From Novosphingobium sp. SG751A (lineage in GTDB: Bacteria > Pseudomonadota > Alphaproteobacteria > Sphingomonadales > Sphingomonadaceae), in contig NZ_JABGCB010000009.1 of NCBI RefSeq assembly GCF_013149295.1, forward strand, positions 185,200-249,199: a stretch of 64,000 bases of DNA. Direction: 5' to 3'. The notes under the pieces were generated by a model that was not told the DNA's origin, did not search any database, and worked only from the letters and a program-made list of their open reading frames with translations. Made by a program: the position numbers and the translations under genes. Within the stretch, counting starts at the first letter, position 1. Each line of letters begins with the position of its first letter. Shown here one piece after another: positions 23,874 through 32,857 of the stretch.

Positions 23874-26498
23874 TTATTTGGTGCGGTTGAAAATGGGGGC
23901 GTAGACGCGGAAAACCGTGTTCAGCGTGACGCCGCTGGCGTAGTTGATGTTGAGCAGCGGCCAGAGGTAATCGGCGGCATTGTGGAAATAGGCCGCGCCC
24001 TCGGTCAGCGTGCGCCCGTAGAGGGCGAAGGTGCTGTTCGGGGTGAAGGCGATGCCGCGCTGCACCAGCAGACCGTCCGCCGCGCTGTAGCTGCCGACCT
24101 GCATGGTGAGTTTGCCCGAGGAGCCGTCGTAACCGGTTTGCGTGGTGGCCGCCGAGAAATCGCCGCTGATGATGCGGACGGGCCAGATGCAGCGATAGTT
24201 GGACCCTGCCTCATAGCTCATGGATTTTTGCGGGGCCGGGCGCAGCACCCAACCGCCTGAGCCGGTGGTGGTGCCGGTGTGCGAAAACTCGACGAAATCG
24301 CCATATTTGTCGGTGCCGACCTTGGTGACGGTGATGGTCGCGCCCGCCGGGGTGCCGCTCATCGACCAGCCGTTGGGCAGCGTTGCCGCCGCGCCGCCGA
24401 CAAGCCGACGGTTGGCGGGCTGGACACCGCCGAAGCGCTCCAGAACCTTGGCGCGGCCAAGCCGCCCGTTGCCCTTGGAGAGGAACATATCGCCCACGAC
24501 AAAGGTGTCGGCGCTGCCCGCAACAATGCCGCTGCCATAGACCCGGAATTGCCACGTGCCGGGGCTGGCATTGGGCGGGAGCAGGACCGGGAATGTCACC
24601 TTGACCGGCGAGCCATTGGCGGGCAGCGCGACGGTCTTTTGCACCGCATAGGTGCTGTTGGCATAGTTGACCACATCGACCACGACATAGGACAGCGAGT
24701 TACTTGCGGCCTTGGACAGGCTGACCTCGGCAAACATCGCCCCGCCCGCCCCGCCATAGGGATCGGTGAAGCCGACAAGCGCAAGCCCGGTCACCGCCGC
24801 GTAATCGGTGGTGCCGTAAGGGTCGGCCACGGCAACCGAAGTGGTGCCCGAGCCATAGCCGATTTCATAGCCCGACAGGCCCACCGCGACCGGGGCCAGC
24901 GTCGGGTCATCGCTGACCGGCACCAGCTGCACCGCGTTGACATCGCCGGGCCAGCGCCCGGACAGATCCTCCAGCCGCCCCAGCTGCACCCCGTTGGTAA
25001 ACAGCAGCGGCGCGGAACCGGCGGTGTCGTCAAACTGAAACAGGTTGTTGTTGTTCGAATAGTTGCCGCTGCGACCGTTGGGAAACTCAATCGCATAGGA
25101 GTTATTGCCGCCGACAAAGACGTTCGTATTGACGCGCCAATAGCGGATGTTCGAGATGTAGGAGCGGATGAAAGGCGCGCTCCAGGGCGAAGGCTGGCCC
25201 ACCTTGTTTCCGAAGATATGCAGCCCCGACATAGAGCCTGCATCATTGGTGGCGGGCTTATATTGCTGGCGGCGGGTCGGCGCGCCGGTGGTGGTGTCCT
25301 CGTTGGCAATCAGGATGCGCGGGCCGGGATAGGCGGTGTCGAGCAGTTCGCCGCCGAATTTGTTATAGGTCACATAGATGCCGTGACCGGAATTGGTTTC
25401 GCCGCTGTCGGTGGTGTTGGGCTTGATCCAGATATCGGCCAGCGTCCGCATGCCCAAACCGGCATTGTTGCCGCCTTGGAAATAGCATCGCGTAATGACG
25501 GCATGGCCCGACAGGCGCGGGCCGATGGCGATGTGATAGGAATTGCCGCCGAAATAGCAGTCCTCAATCACCAGTTCATCGACATAGCCGCCCCAGCAGA
25601 TGCCAATCGTCTGGTTGCCCGAGGCAACACCCCCGCCAAAGCGGGAGTTCTTGACGTGCAGGAAGGGGCTGTCCGCGCCGTTGTTGCCGATGGCGCATTC
25701 GGTGTAATTGTAGAAGCCGCAGTTGAGGAACTCGGCCTGCCACGTGGCATTGGTGCCGGTATGGGTCGAGTTATAGACGCCAAGGCCGCCCGAGAAGATC
25801 AGCCCGTCAAAGCGGACATGGCCGGGACCGGCAGAGCCGGTATGCGTCGCGAAATAGACGCCATCGGGATTGCGGATAACCACCGTATTGGGCACCCGCG
25901 CCTGAAAGTTGATCGGCACATTGTTGAAGGTGAAGCCGCCCGCATCATAGACGCCCGGTTCCAGCACAATCGGGATATGCTGCTTGATCAGCACCTGATT
26001 GGCGATGGGCGTGTTCACGCTGGCCGCCGAGGCGGCGATGGCGGCGGCAAGGCCCGCCTGATCGGCCACGGCATGCGCGCCGTCGCCAATCGCGCCGTAA
26101 TCCACGGTCGGGATCGCCACGCGCGATTTCAGACGATCCACATAGGATTGGGTCGGGATGACGCCGAAGAAGCTGGACGCGGTGGGCGAGTTCTTGGTGT
26201 AAATCAGGATCTGCTGCCCCGACAGCACCGTATATTGCCGCCCCGCAAACAGCAGCGTGTCGGCCTGCGCTGCCGCCGTGCTGGCATAGTTGGGATAGGG
26301 CAGCGTGGCGGCCACGGCTTGGGTGCTGGCCAAAAGGGCAAGGGTCGCATCGCGCGCAGCGGTGGCGGCGGCCACCATCGGCGCGGCCAGATCGGCCAGA
26401 CGCGCGCGCCAGCTTTTGCCGCCTTTGACAACCGGCAGGGTTTCGGTGCCGTCGATGGCGTCGTCATCAAGCAGGTCGAGGTTGGTGATTTTGACCAT
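23874..26498 (-). CDS. Tailspike/tail fibre with right-handed beta-helix
   Basis: An 874-residue protein. After an N-terminal particle-binding part comes DYGAIGDGAHAVADQAGLAAAI (about residues 131-152), the start typical of pectate-lyase-type tailspikes. A region of repeated short strands rich in Asn and Gly follows (HVKNSRFGGG, VIEDCYFGG, VITRCYFQGGNN, HIFGNKVG), indicating a parallel beta-helix over about 150-480. The C-terminal half is strand-rich and may bind or cut a surface glycan. It follows gpH and probably determines host range. Confidence 0.85.
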   Translation of the reverse strand: MVKITNLDLLDDDAIDGTETLPVVKGGKSWRARLADLAAPMVAAATAARDATLALLASTQAVAATLPYPNYASTAAAQADTLLFAGRQYTVLSGQQILIYTKNSPTASSFFGVIPTQSYVDRLKSRVAIPTVDYGAIGDGAHAVADQAGLAAAIAASAASVNTPIANQVLIKQHIPIVLEPGVYDAGGFTFNNVPINFQARVPNTVVIRNPDGVYFATHTGSAGPGHVRFDGLIFSGGLGVYNSTHTGTNATWQAEFLNCGFYNYTECAIGNNGADSPFLHVKNSRFGGGVASGNQTIGICWGGYVDELVIEDCYFGGNSYHIAIGPRLSGHAVITRCYFQGGNNAGLGMRTLADIWIKPNTTDSGETNSGHGIYVTYNKFGGELLDTAYPGPRILIANEDTTTGAPTRRQQYKPATNDAGSMSGLHIFGNKVGQPSPWSAPFIRSYISNIRYWRVNTNVFVGGNNSYAIEFPNGRSGNYSNNNNLFQFDDTAGSAPLLFTNGVQLGRLEDLSGRWPGDVNAVQLVPVSDDPTLAPVAVGLSGYEIGYGSGTTSVAVADPYGTTDYAAVTGLALVGFTDPYGGAGGAMFAEVSLSKAASNSLSYVVVDVVNYANSTYAVQKTVALPANGSPVKVTFPVLLPPNASPGTWQFRVYGSGIVAGSADTFVVGDMFLSKGNGRLGRAKVLERFGGVQPANRRLVGGAAATLPNGWSMSGTPAGATITVTKVGTDKYGDFVEFSHTGTTTGSGGWVLRPAPQKSMSYEAGSNYRCIWPVRIISGDFSAATTQTGYDGSSGKLTMQVGSYSAADGLLVQRGIAFTPNSTFALYGRTLTEGAAYFHNAADYLWPLLNINYASGVTLNTVFRVYAPIFNRTK

Positions 26499-26504
26499 GG
26501 GGGC

Positions 26505-27563
26505 TTACTTTCCGATGGCGCGCCAGAAGACCGCGCGGTCGAGGTCGTCGGAGAAGACGTTGAACTGGGTGAGGCTGACCTTGTTGCCGCCCACGCTGTT
26601 GCCGCTGACGGCGCCGGGGTTGGGGGTGCGGGCGGTCACCTGAAGGTTGACCGAGGCGAGATCCGTGAAAGGGATCGGGAAGCTGGAGGAGGGCGGCGAG
26701 CTGCTCTCGCCTGCGGTGGCCTCGCCCCATTGTTCAATCAGGCCGTTTGGCATCTTGCGCCAATAGCCGTTGGCGTTGGAGCCGAAGGTGGCGGCATCCT
26801 CGACCAGGACAAAGGCGGCGGCGTGTTTGCCGTCGAGCAGGTCGGCATCAAGATCCGTGCCCGCGCCATCGACTGTTTTAAGCAGGGTGAGGATGGCTGC
26901 GCCGGTAAAGCCCACGCTGTCGAACGGCACATAGCCAAGCCGCGAGACGATATCGGCATACCAAGCGCCATGCTGGCCATCGAGCAGATCGGCATCGAGG
27001 GCGGAGCCTGCGCCATCGACGCGCAGGAGCAGGGCGAGGATCGCGGCCTGCATCGCGGCGGGCGTGATTGCGCGCTGGGTGTCGGCGCCCGCGCTGGCCT
27101 CGGCATGGGTGGCGAGTTCCACCACGCCCTGGCGCGAGGTGGTGGCGGGCGGGTTGAGGAAGTTGGTGTCGCCGAAGCTGATGTTATCGGCCTGCCCCTC
27201 GGCCAGCTTGATATCCAGCACGAAGAAGGAGGCCGAGGGCGCGGCCTTGGCGGCGATGGGGCCAGCCTGACCATAGACGGCAAACAGCGTGCCATCGGCC
27301 AGATAGAGCGCGAAGCCGCGATAGGTGTAGGTGTCGTCGGAGGCATCGAGCGCGGTCATGTGCAGCGTGTCATCGCCCGCCTGTTGGCCGGAGATATCGA
27401 CGCGCTTGAACTCGCCGGGCAGGGCCTCGAGCGTGGAGGCGACCGTGAAGGCGGCATCGGTCAGGCCGAGCTGGGTGATGACCACCGGGCCGAGCGAGGG
27501 GCTGTCATCGCCGACAATGGCCGACAGGCCCGCCTTGGTGAGGGTGATCAGCAGCGGGTCCAT
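26505..27563 (-). CDS. H: Tail fibre protein gpH
   Basis: A 352-residue protein. The N-terminal part, LLITLTKAGLSAIVGDD and VVITQLGLTDAAF, with GFALYLADGTLFAVYGQ, matches the P2 gpH N-terminal (baseplate-binding) domain. The middle has two DADLLDGxHxAxxY-type repeats (near 195-215 and 235-255), common in tail fibres, and the C-terminus (NGYWRKMPNGLIEQWG) resembles a fibre tip domain. The start at 27563 overlaps the gpI stop; longer upstream frames are antisense-like. Confidence 0.88.
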   Translation of the reverse strand: MDPLLITLTKAGLSAIVGDDSPSLGPVVITQLGLTDAAFTVASTLEALPGEFKRVDISGQQAGDDTLHMTALDASDDTYTYRGFALYLADGTLFAVYGQAGPIAAKAAPSASFFVLDIKLAEGQADNISFGDTNFLNPPATTSRQGVVELATHAEASAGADTQRAITPAAMQAAILALLLRVDGAGSALDADLLDGQHGAWYADIVSRLGYVPFDSVGFTGAAILTLLKTVDGAGTDLDADLLDGKHAAAFVLVEDAATFGSNANGYWRKMPNGLIEQWGEATAGESSSPPSSSFPIPFTDLASVNLQVTARTPNPGAVSGNSVGGNKVSLTQFNVFSDDLDRAVFWRAIGK

Positions 27564-28201
27564 CAGATGTACTCCCATGCGATGCCGTCCGCGTCCTCGA
27601 GCGGCTCGCCATATTCGGTGGTGATTTTGAGATCGTCGGCGGGGTCGGGGGCGATCATGGTCGCCATTGTGCGGTCCATCCGCCATGCGCGCGCCACGGC
27701 GGCCATGGGCAGGGTGACCTTGGCCATGGCGCGCTGGCGCAGCTCGAAATGGGCGCGGGCGGGTTTGACGCGCACCAGATCGCGGTAAAGCTCGGTGGCG
27801 AAGGCGGCGGTGGCCAGATCGTCGAACGCGCCATCGAGCGGCAGGGTGCAATAGAAGGTGTAGGGCACGCCGGTGCCGCCTTCTTCCCACCATTCGGTGA
27901 GCGTGATGCGCGGGTCGTAATCGGCGATCACCGCCTCGGCAGCGGCGCGGCTGCCCCGGATCTTGGCATTGGGGATGGCGGCGGCGGTGGCGGCGCGGCG
28001 CTGGGCTTCACTCCAGCTTGGGCGCCAGCGATCAACCGACAGGCCCCATGCCAGCCATGGCAGGATGCTGGCGGGAATCGCATCGGGGCGCACAAGGTCG
28101 GTGAGCGGCGTGGGGATCGCGGTGATGCGATCCGTGGCGGCGGCCAGCGCGTGTTCGAGCGGGCGCGCGTTGGGCGGGAGCAGGGAGCGTTTATTCGCCA
28201 C
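27563..28201 (-). CDS. I: Baseplate protein gpI
   Basis: A 212-residue P2 gpI homologue. The opening LLPPNARPLEHALAAATDRI and ILPWLAWGLSVDRWRPSWSEAQRR (about residues 46-69) are the family signature, which links the baseplate wedge to the fibre. It lies between J and H, overlapping J by 11 bp and H by one base, as in P2. Confidence 0.93.
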   Translation of the reverse strand: MANKRSLLPPNARPLEHALAAATDRITAIPTPLTDLVRPDAIPASILPWLAWGLSVDRWRPSWSEAQRRAATAAAIPNAKIRGSRAAAEAVIADYDPRITLTEWWEEGGTGVPYTFYCTLPLDGAFDDLATAAFATELYRDLVRVKPARAHFELRQRAMAKVTLPMAAVARAWRMDRTMATMIAPDPADDLKITTEYGEPLEDADGIAWEYI

Positions 28202-29039
28202 GGCCCGCCACCGTCAGGTCGATAGCCACGCAATGGCCGCATTGGGTCTTGTCCATCGGCATGTCCGCCAGCGGGCTTTCCAGCGCGACATTGGAGACGC
28301 CTGCGACCGCGATGGCGGCAAAGATATTGGCGCGGTTGATGTCGCGCCCGATCTTGCGCGCGGCGGCGGCATAGGCCTGCGTCGCGGCCTGCGAGGTGGC
28401 GACCACCACATCGCCGTCGGGGCCGTCGAACAGGGTGAGCGAGCCGGTGATCGTGTAGGGGATGATCTGGGCCGATTGCACGATCACCTGATCGGTGAGC
28501 GGGCGGGCGCCAGCGAGCGCGGCCTCGACATTGGCGATCTGGCTCGCGCTGGCCGTGCCGTCGCCGGTCTTGGAGAGCAGCGAGACCAGCACCACGCCGG
28601 GGCTGGGGCTGGTGACGCTGGCATCGGCCAAGGTGCTGTCGGCGGAGAGGGCGAGATATTCGTAGGCGCTTTCCGGCCCGGCCACGCTGAAGGCGCTGGG
28701 GGCAAGCTGGATGCGATAAAGAAAGGCGGTGTCGTCCTCGCCGGTCAGGCGCGCAACGCCCAGCAGCGCGCCGAGGTGGTCGAGGTTGCTGTCCTTGGCA
28801 TAGGCCAGCAGGCATTGCAGGGCGCGCTCGTTGAACTGCTGTTCCTTGAGCATTTCGCGGTAGGCGCCGACCTCCAGCACCTTGACCGCCGGGTCGCTCT
28901 CTACCGTGGCATCCCACGTCGGGAGCAGTTCCTGCATATGGGCGACCCATGAGGCGCGGATGGCCTCATAGTCGAGCGCCTCCACCACCGTGGGGGCGGG
29001 GAGCTGCGAGAGGTCGATGACGGAAGTGCTGGTGGCCAT
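28191..29039 (-). CDS. J: Baseplate wedge protein gpJ
   Basis: A 282-residue P2 gpJ homologue. It has IDLSQLPAPTVVEALDYEAIRASWVAHMQELLP at the start, then VLEVGAYREMLKEQQFNERALQCLLAYAKDSNLDHLGALLGV. These match the wedge subunit family. First gene of the J-I-H-spike-lysis-V operon. The ATG at 29039 fits family starts; one at 29054 would add five residues. A 19-bp late-operator-like repeat lies 46 bp upstream. Confidence 0.93.
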   Translation of the reverse strand: MATSTSVIDLSQLPAPTVVEALDYEAIRASWVAHMQELLPTWDATVESDPAVKVLEVGAYREMLKEQQFNERALQCLLAYAKDSNLDHLGALLGVARLTGEDDTAFLYRIQLAPSAFSVAGPESAYEYLALSADSTLADASVTSPSPGVVLVSLLSKTGDGTASASQIANVEAALAGARPLTDQVIVQSAQIIPYTITGSLTLFDGPDGDVVVATSQAATQAYAAAARKIGRDINRANIFAAIAVAGVSNVALESPLADMPMDKTQCGHCVAIDLTVAGRGE

Positions 29040-29085
29040 GCCCAACCAGTGCATGGCCTTCGCGCGCGCGGGGAGAGGGCGGGGC

Positions 29086-29104
29086 GGTAAGGGGGCGGTT
29101 TACC
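29086..29104 (-). promoter_or_regulatory. Late-operon inverted repeat upstream of J
   Basis: GGTAAGGGGGCGGTTTACC, identical to the copy upstream of W at 15727 and with the same downstream alternating-CG leader. Candidate binding site of the Ogr-type activator for the J-to-V operon. Confidence 0.7.
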
Positions 29105-29234
29105 GGGGGTGGGGGATGAGAAGTCCAGCTCAATCCTCCCAATCGTTTCTCGCGCAGCAAGGATGCCAAGATTGTTGAACGTCTTGTTCTGATCTAATCA
29201 GGCCGCTTTAGGGGATTATATCGGGGTGGTATCC

Positions 29235-29876
29235 ATGCACTTTAAGAAAATGAAAATAAACAAACTGCGGCGTTTCAGATTTAGAATGCAAGAGATGCCA
29301 ACAGAAGCATCCATTGAATTTGCTAAGGCCAAACGTTTGCAGATGCTGGAGGGGCAAACGATTTTATATAGTCAAACCACTGATATGGCGAAATGGCTTC
29401 TCGCAAGCTTGCTAACACTCAATTCCGGTGGGTTTATCGCAATGCTTTCCAACGTTAGGCAGATAAATCATCCATCGCTTATCGGTATTTTTTACTGCGG
29501 CGGTGTACTTTCAGCCTTGCTAAACGGATGGCTTATCCAGAGATCGGTAATTACTGACATGCCCTTATTTCGTGAAGCTCACGATTATTGGCTGATTGCA
29601 GAGACCACTACTAATCGTTTCCGCCGATCAGAATATTTGCTTCATAAATTCGCCGTTCGTTCTGTTTTTAATAAAAGGTGGATACCTTTGGCGGGATGGT
29701 TGTCAGCTATACTATTTTCAATTGCATCTGTTACTTTGGCCTGCTCGCTTAAAATATCTACGCCTCAAGCCAACGTTGCTGGTGACATACAAGATCAGAA
29801 GCCAGCTCTTAAATCCCCTTCGGCTCAAGCAGTTCTCCCGCCACCTGCAGCGCCAGATCCTCATCCTCGCGGCTAA
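29235..29876 (+). CDS. Membrane protein, prophage cargo (213 aa)
   Basis: A 213-residue protein with a basic N-terminus and three hydrophobic segments: WLLASLLTLNSGGFIAMLSN, LIGIFYCGGVLSALLNGWLI and WIPLAGWLSAILFSIASVTL. A Pro/Ala-rich tail follows. AT content is clearly higher than in the surrounding late genes, and it is on the opposite strand between the J and S operons, the usual pattern of a phage cargo gene expressed in the lysogen. Superinfection exclusion is a reasonable guess. Its last 68 bp overlap the end of gene S; the tail may therefore be shorter in function. GGGGTGG precedes the ATG. Confidence 0.65.
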   Translation: MHFKKMKINKLRRFRFRMQEMPTEASIEFAKAKRLQMLEGQTILYSQTTDMAKWLLASLLTLNSGGFIAMLSNVRQINHPSLIGIFYCGGVLSALLNGWLIQRSVITDMPLFREAHDYWLIAETTTNRFRRSEYLLHKFAVRSVFNKRWIPLAGWLSAILFSIASVTLACSLKISTPQANVAGDIQDQKPALKSPSAQAVLPPPAAPDPHPRG

Positions 29877-30291
29877 AGCCCAGCAACCGGCGCTCCTCAT
29901 ATTTGGCGCGGATCTTTCGGCCATTGCGCAACCGGCCCACGGTGACGGTCTGGCCGAACTGGCTGACCGAACCGACGCGGTCGGCGGTGTTGGTGACGGG
30001 CATGATTTCCACGCCATCGGCGGCGGCGTTGATGCGCCATTTGGCCAGTTTGCGCAGGCCCTTGAACATCTTGCCGCCCGCGCCCTTGCGCAGGCGTCCG
30101 CGCCGGTCGAGGCGGGCTTTGCGCGGGGCGAAGGGGACGCCGTCGGGATCGACGTTGGCGCCGATGCGTTTGAGGTTCGACCGGCGCAGCAGGCGGCCCA
30201 GCTTGAGCGTGGCCTTGCGGCGCTGGGCCGGTTCAAGCCCTGCGATGATCCGGCCGAACCATTCATCGAGCCGGGAGAGGTCATCCGCCAT
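29809..30291 (-). CDS. S: Tail completion protein gpS
   Basis: A 160-residue P2 gpS-type (phage virion morphogenesis) protein. Family features are DDLSRLDEWFGRIIAGLEPAQRRKATLKLGRLLRRSN at the start, PDGVPFAPRK in the middle and a YEERRLLGFSRED near the end. It finishes the tail before head joining. The start at 30291 overlaps the gpR end by 11 bp; a longer frame to 30336 is less likely. Its 3' end overlaps the convergent cargo gene. Confidence 0.88.
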   Translation of the reverse strand: MADDLSRLDEWFGRIIAGLEPAQRRKATLKLGRLLRRSNLKRIGANVDPDGVPFAPRKARLDRRGRLRKGAGGKMFKGLRKLAKWRINAAADGVEIMPVTNTADRVGSVSQFGQTVTVGRLRNGRKIRAKYEERRLLGFSREDEDLALQVAGELLEPKGI

Positions 30292-30793
30292 CGACCGCAT
30301 TACCCATTGCGTTGTCGGGCGGCAGATCCTCGTCATTCACGGTGATCGATTTCAGCAGCGGCATCGCATCGAGGCCGCCCAGCGGCAGGTCATCGGGGAA
30401 GAGCGGATCGGGTTCGGGCAGATAGGTGGCGGTGACGCCATTGGGCGTGACCACGGCCTCGACATTTTGGCGCAGTTGCAGGCGGATCTGCACATCGGCC
30501 TTGCCGTTGTCGAGGATATCGGTCTCGAAATCGAAGGCATCGGCGCCCATGGCGAACAGGTCGGGCTGATTGGTGCGCAGCCAGATCAGAATGGCGAGGG
30601 CAAAGGCGGCAATGTCGCCCGCGAATTCGATCAGCAGGACATTGAGCTGGAATTCGAAGGTGAAGGACAGGTCGGCGGTATCGCGCGACACCGCCTTGCC
30701 GCGATCCACCCACATTATCAGGCTCTTAGGGCTGGCTTTGAGTTCCGGCATTGCCTGCATCAGAGCCGCGCGCAGGAGGTTGATCTTGAGCAT
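30281..30793 (-). CDS. R: Tail completion protein gpR
   Basis: A 170-residue homologue of P2 gpR. It opens with INLLRAALMQAMPELKASP and has FEFQLNVLLIEFAGDIAAFALAILIWLRTNQPDLF (about 47-81), the family pattern, with an acidic proline-rich end. Acts with gpS in tail completion. Coupled to gpS by an 11-bp overlap and 5 bp after gpX. Confidence 0.9.
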   Translation of the reverse strand: MLKINLLRAALMQAMPELKASPKSLIMWVDRGKAVSRDTADLSFTFEFQLNVLLIEFAGDIAAFALAILIWLRTNQPDLFAMGADAFDFETDILDNGKADVQIRLQLRQNVEAVVTPNGVTATYLPEPDPLFPDDLPLGGLDAMPLLKSITVNDEDLPPDNAMGNAVDGG

Positions 30794-30798
30794 CGGCC

Positions 30799-31014
30799 TT
30801 AATCCCAGAGCTGGATGATATCGAGGGTGACAGTCTGGGCGGCGCTGGCATTGGGCACGATCACCGCCGTGCCGCCGGGCAGGCGCGGCCCCAGTTCGGC
30901 AAGGCCGGGGTTCAGTTCCAGCACCTGTTCGGTCACCGCCGCCGTTTTGCCCAGGACGCGGTGGCAGATTTCATCCACGGTTTCGCCGTCCATGGCGGTG
31001 GCGGTTTGGGTCAT
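30799..31014 (-). CDS. X: Tail protein gpX
   Basis: A 71-residue P2 gpX-type protein with a LysM-like fold pattern: DGETVDEICHRVLGKTAAVTEQVLELNPGLAELGPRLPGGTAVIVP across about residues 9-54. It is a small tail/baseplate component. In P2 it lies after L as here. Overlaps the next upstream gene by 4 bp. Confidence 0.92.
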   Translation of the reverse strand: MTQTATAMDGETVDEICHRVLGKTAAVTEQVLELNPGLAELGPRLPGGTAVIVPNASAAQTVTLDIIQLWD

Positions 31015-31187
31015 TGGCCAGATGCCTGCATTTCACGAAGGGCCGGGCGGGCCATGACAATGCGTTGGGCCATGTGGATCGCATGCAGCATTTCGTGTTG
31101 ATCCTGCGGATGCTGGTCGGGGAGGGCAAGGAAGGCATTCCAAACATTGCCCAACTGCTCGACCATTTTTCGTTCGTCGTCGGTCAT
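31011..31187 (-). CDS. Small conserved phage protein (58 aa)
   Basis: A 58-residue protein (MTDDERKMVEQLGNVWNAFL, then HEMLHAIHMAQRIVMARPALRE). I recall similar small proteins with this LGxxWNxFxxLP and AIHxxQxIVMARP pattern in other prophages of alphaproteobacteria, without known function. It lies between L and X, where P2 has its lysis genes. The ATG at 31187 was chosen; the ATGA overlap with gpX supports the frame. Confidence 0.72.
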   Translation of the reverse strand: MTDDERKMVEQLGNVWNAFLALPDQHPQDQHEMLHAIHMAQRIVMARPALREMQASGQ

Positions 31188-31194
31188 TGGCTCA

Positions 31195-31461
31195 TTACCT
31201 GCGCCGGGGAGGAGGAGGCAGAAAAGAGCCGGGCGTTCCTTCCCAGAAGTGGCGCCCATCCGGTCCGCATTTCTGGCGCCCGAACAGCGACCAATTGCCG
31301 CTGCGCTCTGAATAGGCCGAGCGGTTGAGAGGCGTGATTTTCAGGCCTTCGACCGGGCAAGGGCTGGCCGCAATCGGGCGGCGGCAGGTGTCGCGCCCGC
31401 TCGTGATGGCCGAAAAATGGCGGCATTGGATGCAAGGCTTTTCGTGTCGCTTGATGGCCAT
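31195..31461 (-). CDS. Small cysteine-rich phage protein (88 aa)
   Basis: An 88-residue protein with five cysteines, including CIQC and a later CPVEG and KCGPDGRHFW. These suggest a small metal-binding fold. The start at 31461 overlaps the gpL stop (TGATG), so it is coupled to head completion. The C-terminal PPPPRRR is low complexity. Function unknown. Confidence 0.6.
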   Translation of the reverse strand: MAIKRHEKPCIQCRHFSAITSGRDTCRRPIAASPCPVEGLKITPLNRSAYSERSGNWSLFGRQKCGPDGRHFWEGTPGSFLPPPPRRR

Positions 31462-31952
31462 CACAGCATCTCCACTCGGTTGCGCGCGACTGATGCGCCG
31501 CCGATGGAGAGCAGGTCGGCAATCGCGGCATGGCCCTCGCGCCGGTATTCGTCGGCCAGCTCTGCCTTTTCTGAGGCGCGGGCAAGGCCGGTGTCGGAGG
31601 AGGCCAGATCGCGGTTGCCACCGGCCAGATCGGCGGCGGCGTAATAGCCCACCGCGCGGGTCCAGAGCAGGGTGGCGCGGTTCTTTTCGTTGAGGGTTTG
31701 GGTGGTGACATCGGCAAGGCTGGCGGCCCCGGCCAGCGCGCGGGTGGTGCGCCATGCGGCCAGTTGGCGCAGGGCGGAGAGCATTCCGCCCTCGATGGCG
31801 AGGGTGAGCTGGAGCTGGGTGATCGCGCCGCCGCCGATGTTCATTCCCTCGCGCACATCGGCCAGCCTGACCGGCGGGAACCAGCCATCGGCCACCACCT
31901 GCGCATCGGGACCATCGGGCGGGGCGATGGGGGTGGGAGTAAAGCTGCTCAT
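31461..31952 (-). CDS. L: Head completion protein gpL
   Basis: A 163-residue P2 gpL homologue. It has WFPPVRLADVREGMNIGGGAITQLQLTLAIEGGMLSALRQLAAWR (about 24-68) and a late RATLLWTRAVGYYAAADLAGGNRDLA block, the family hallmarks. It seals the filled head for tail joining. Follows the small-terminase gene M as in P2. Confidence 0.92.
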   Translation of the reverse strand: MSSFTPTPIAPPDGPDAQVVADGWFPPVRLADVREGMNIGGGAITQLQLTLAIEGGMLSALRQLAAWRTTRALAGAASLADVTTQTLNEKNRATLLWTRAVGYYAAADLAGGNRDLASSDTGLARASEKAELADEYRREGHAAIADLLSIGGASVARNRVEML

Positions 31953-32055
31953 GCGCGCTTCCTTATCAAAACGGGGGGTGAGGATAGTGTGGGATGGCTG
32001 TCACATCAGTGCGCCGCCCGCGCTAACCGCCCCCCGCCGCCGTGGGGCGAACTGG

Positions 32056-32838
32056 TTATTCGGTGTCGGCCTCATCCTCGCCCGCGTCATCGTCCGCGCC
32101 TTCGGGGGCGAGCTTGCGCAGGGCTTTTTCGAGGCTGCGGATGTCGGATTTGACGCCGATGCTGCTGTCGAGCTGGTGGGCGCGGCGGGCGTGTTCGAGG
32201 GCTTCGGTGAGATAGGCGGGTTTGCCACCGGCGGGGGCATTGTCGGCGGCGGGATCGAAAGCCTCGGCGCGGCGGGCAAAGGAGCGGGCCAGCGCCTTGT
32301 GCAGCTTGGCCTTGGCCGGATCGGGCATATCGTGGCCCTCGATAAGCGCCAGCACGCGGCACAGCACATCATGGGGCACGGCGTCCTGCTGATCGAGGCT
32401 GAGCTTGGCGATATCCTCGCCCACAAAGCAGGGGATGGTGCGGTTGTAGCGTTCCGGGGCGGCCAGATGGAAGCGGATCGCATGGGCGGCGAGGCGCAGG
32501 GCGTAATCCCAATCGCGATAGTCGATGGCCCAGACGAGGTTCCAAACAAGGATCTCATCCTGCGCGGCCTGACCCTGTTCGCCTGCCAGTAGGACGCCCT
32601 CGATCCACGGGCCGAAGGTGCGGGCCATCTCGATCTTGACCGGGTTGCGGGCTTCGATGCTGGCGATGTCGGAGAGGGTGCGCAGGTTGTCATGGAGCGT
32701 CACGCGCAGGGCGGCATATTCCTGACCCGGCGGCGTATCCATCGAGCGTTCGGGCGCGGAAGGGGCGGCTTCGGGCTGCGCCGCGCCCGATTGCAGGGCG
32801 CGCACGCGCATCTGGTGGCGGCGAAAGGCGGAGACCAT
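32056..32838 (-). CDS. M: Terminase small subunit gpM
   Basis: A 260-residue P2 gpM-type protein. The block LSDIASIEARNPVKIEMARTFGPWIEGVL (about 55-83) and then DEILVWNLVWAIDYRDWDYALRLAAHAIRFHLAAPERYNR is the family core. The C-terminal quarter is a helical, acidic extension (DDDAGEDEADTE). It recognises phage DNA ends with gpP. Between the capsid gene and gpL. Confidence 0.92.
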   Translation of the reverse strand: MVSAFRRHQMRVRALQSGAAQPEAAPSAPERSMDTPPGQEYAALRVTLHDNLRTLSDIASIEARNPVKIEMARTFGPWIEGVLLAGEQGQAAQDEILVWNLVWAIDYRDWDYALRLAAHAIRFHLAAPERYNRTIPCFVGEDIAKLSLDQQDAVPHDVLCRVLALIEGHDMPDPAKAKLHKALARSFARRAEAFDPAADNAPAGGKPAYLTEALEHARRAHQLDSSIGVKSDIRSLEKALRKLAPEGADDDAGEDEADTE

Positions 32839-32857
32839 GGGCGGGGCTTTCTGGATG

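Noticed and set aside
24279..27788. Very long open frame on the plus strand (1169 codons)
   Set aside because: It is antisense to the tailspike and gpH genes; its translation is rich in Arg, Gly, Ala and His with no domain, as expected of a GC-rich shadow frame.
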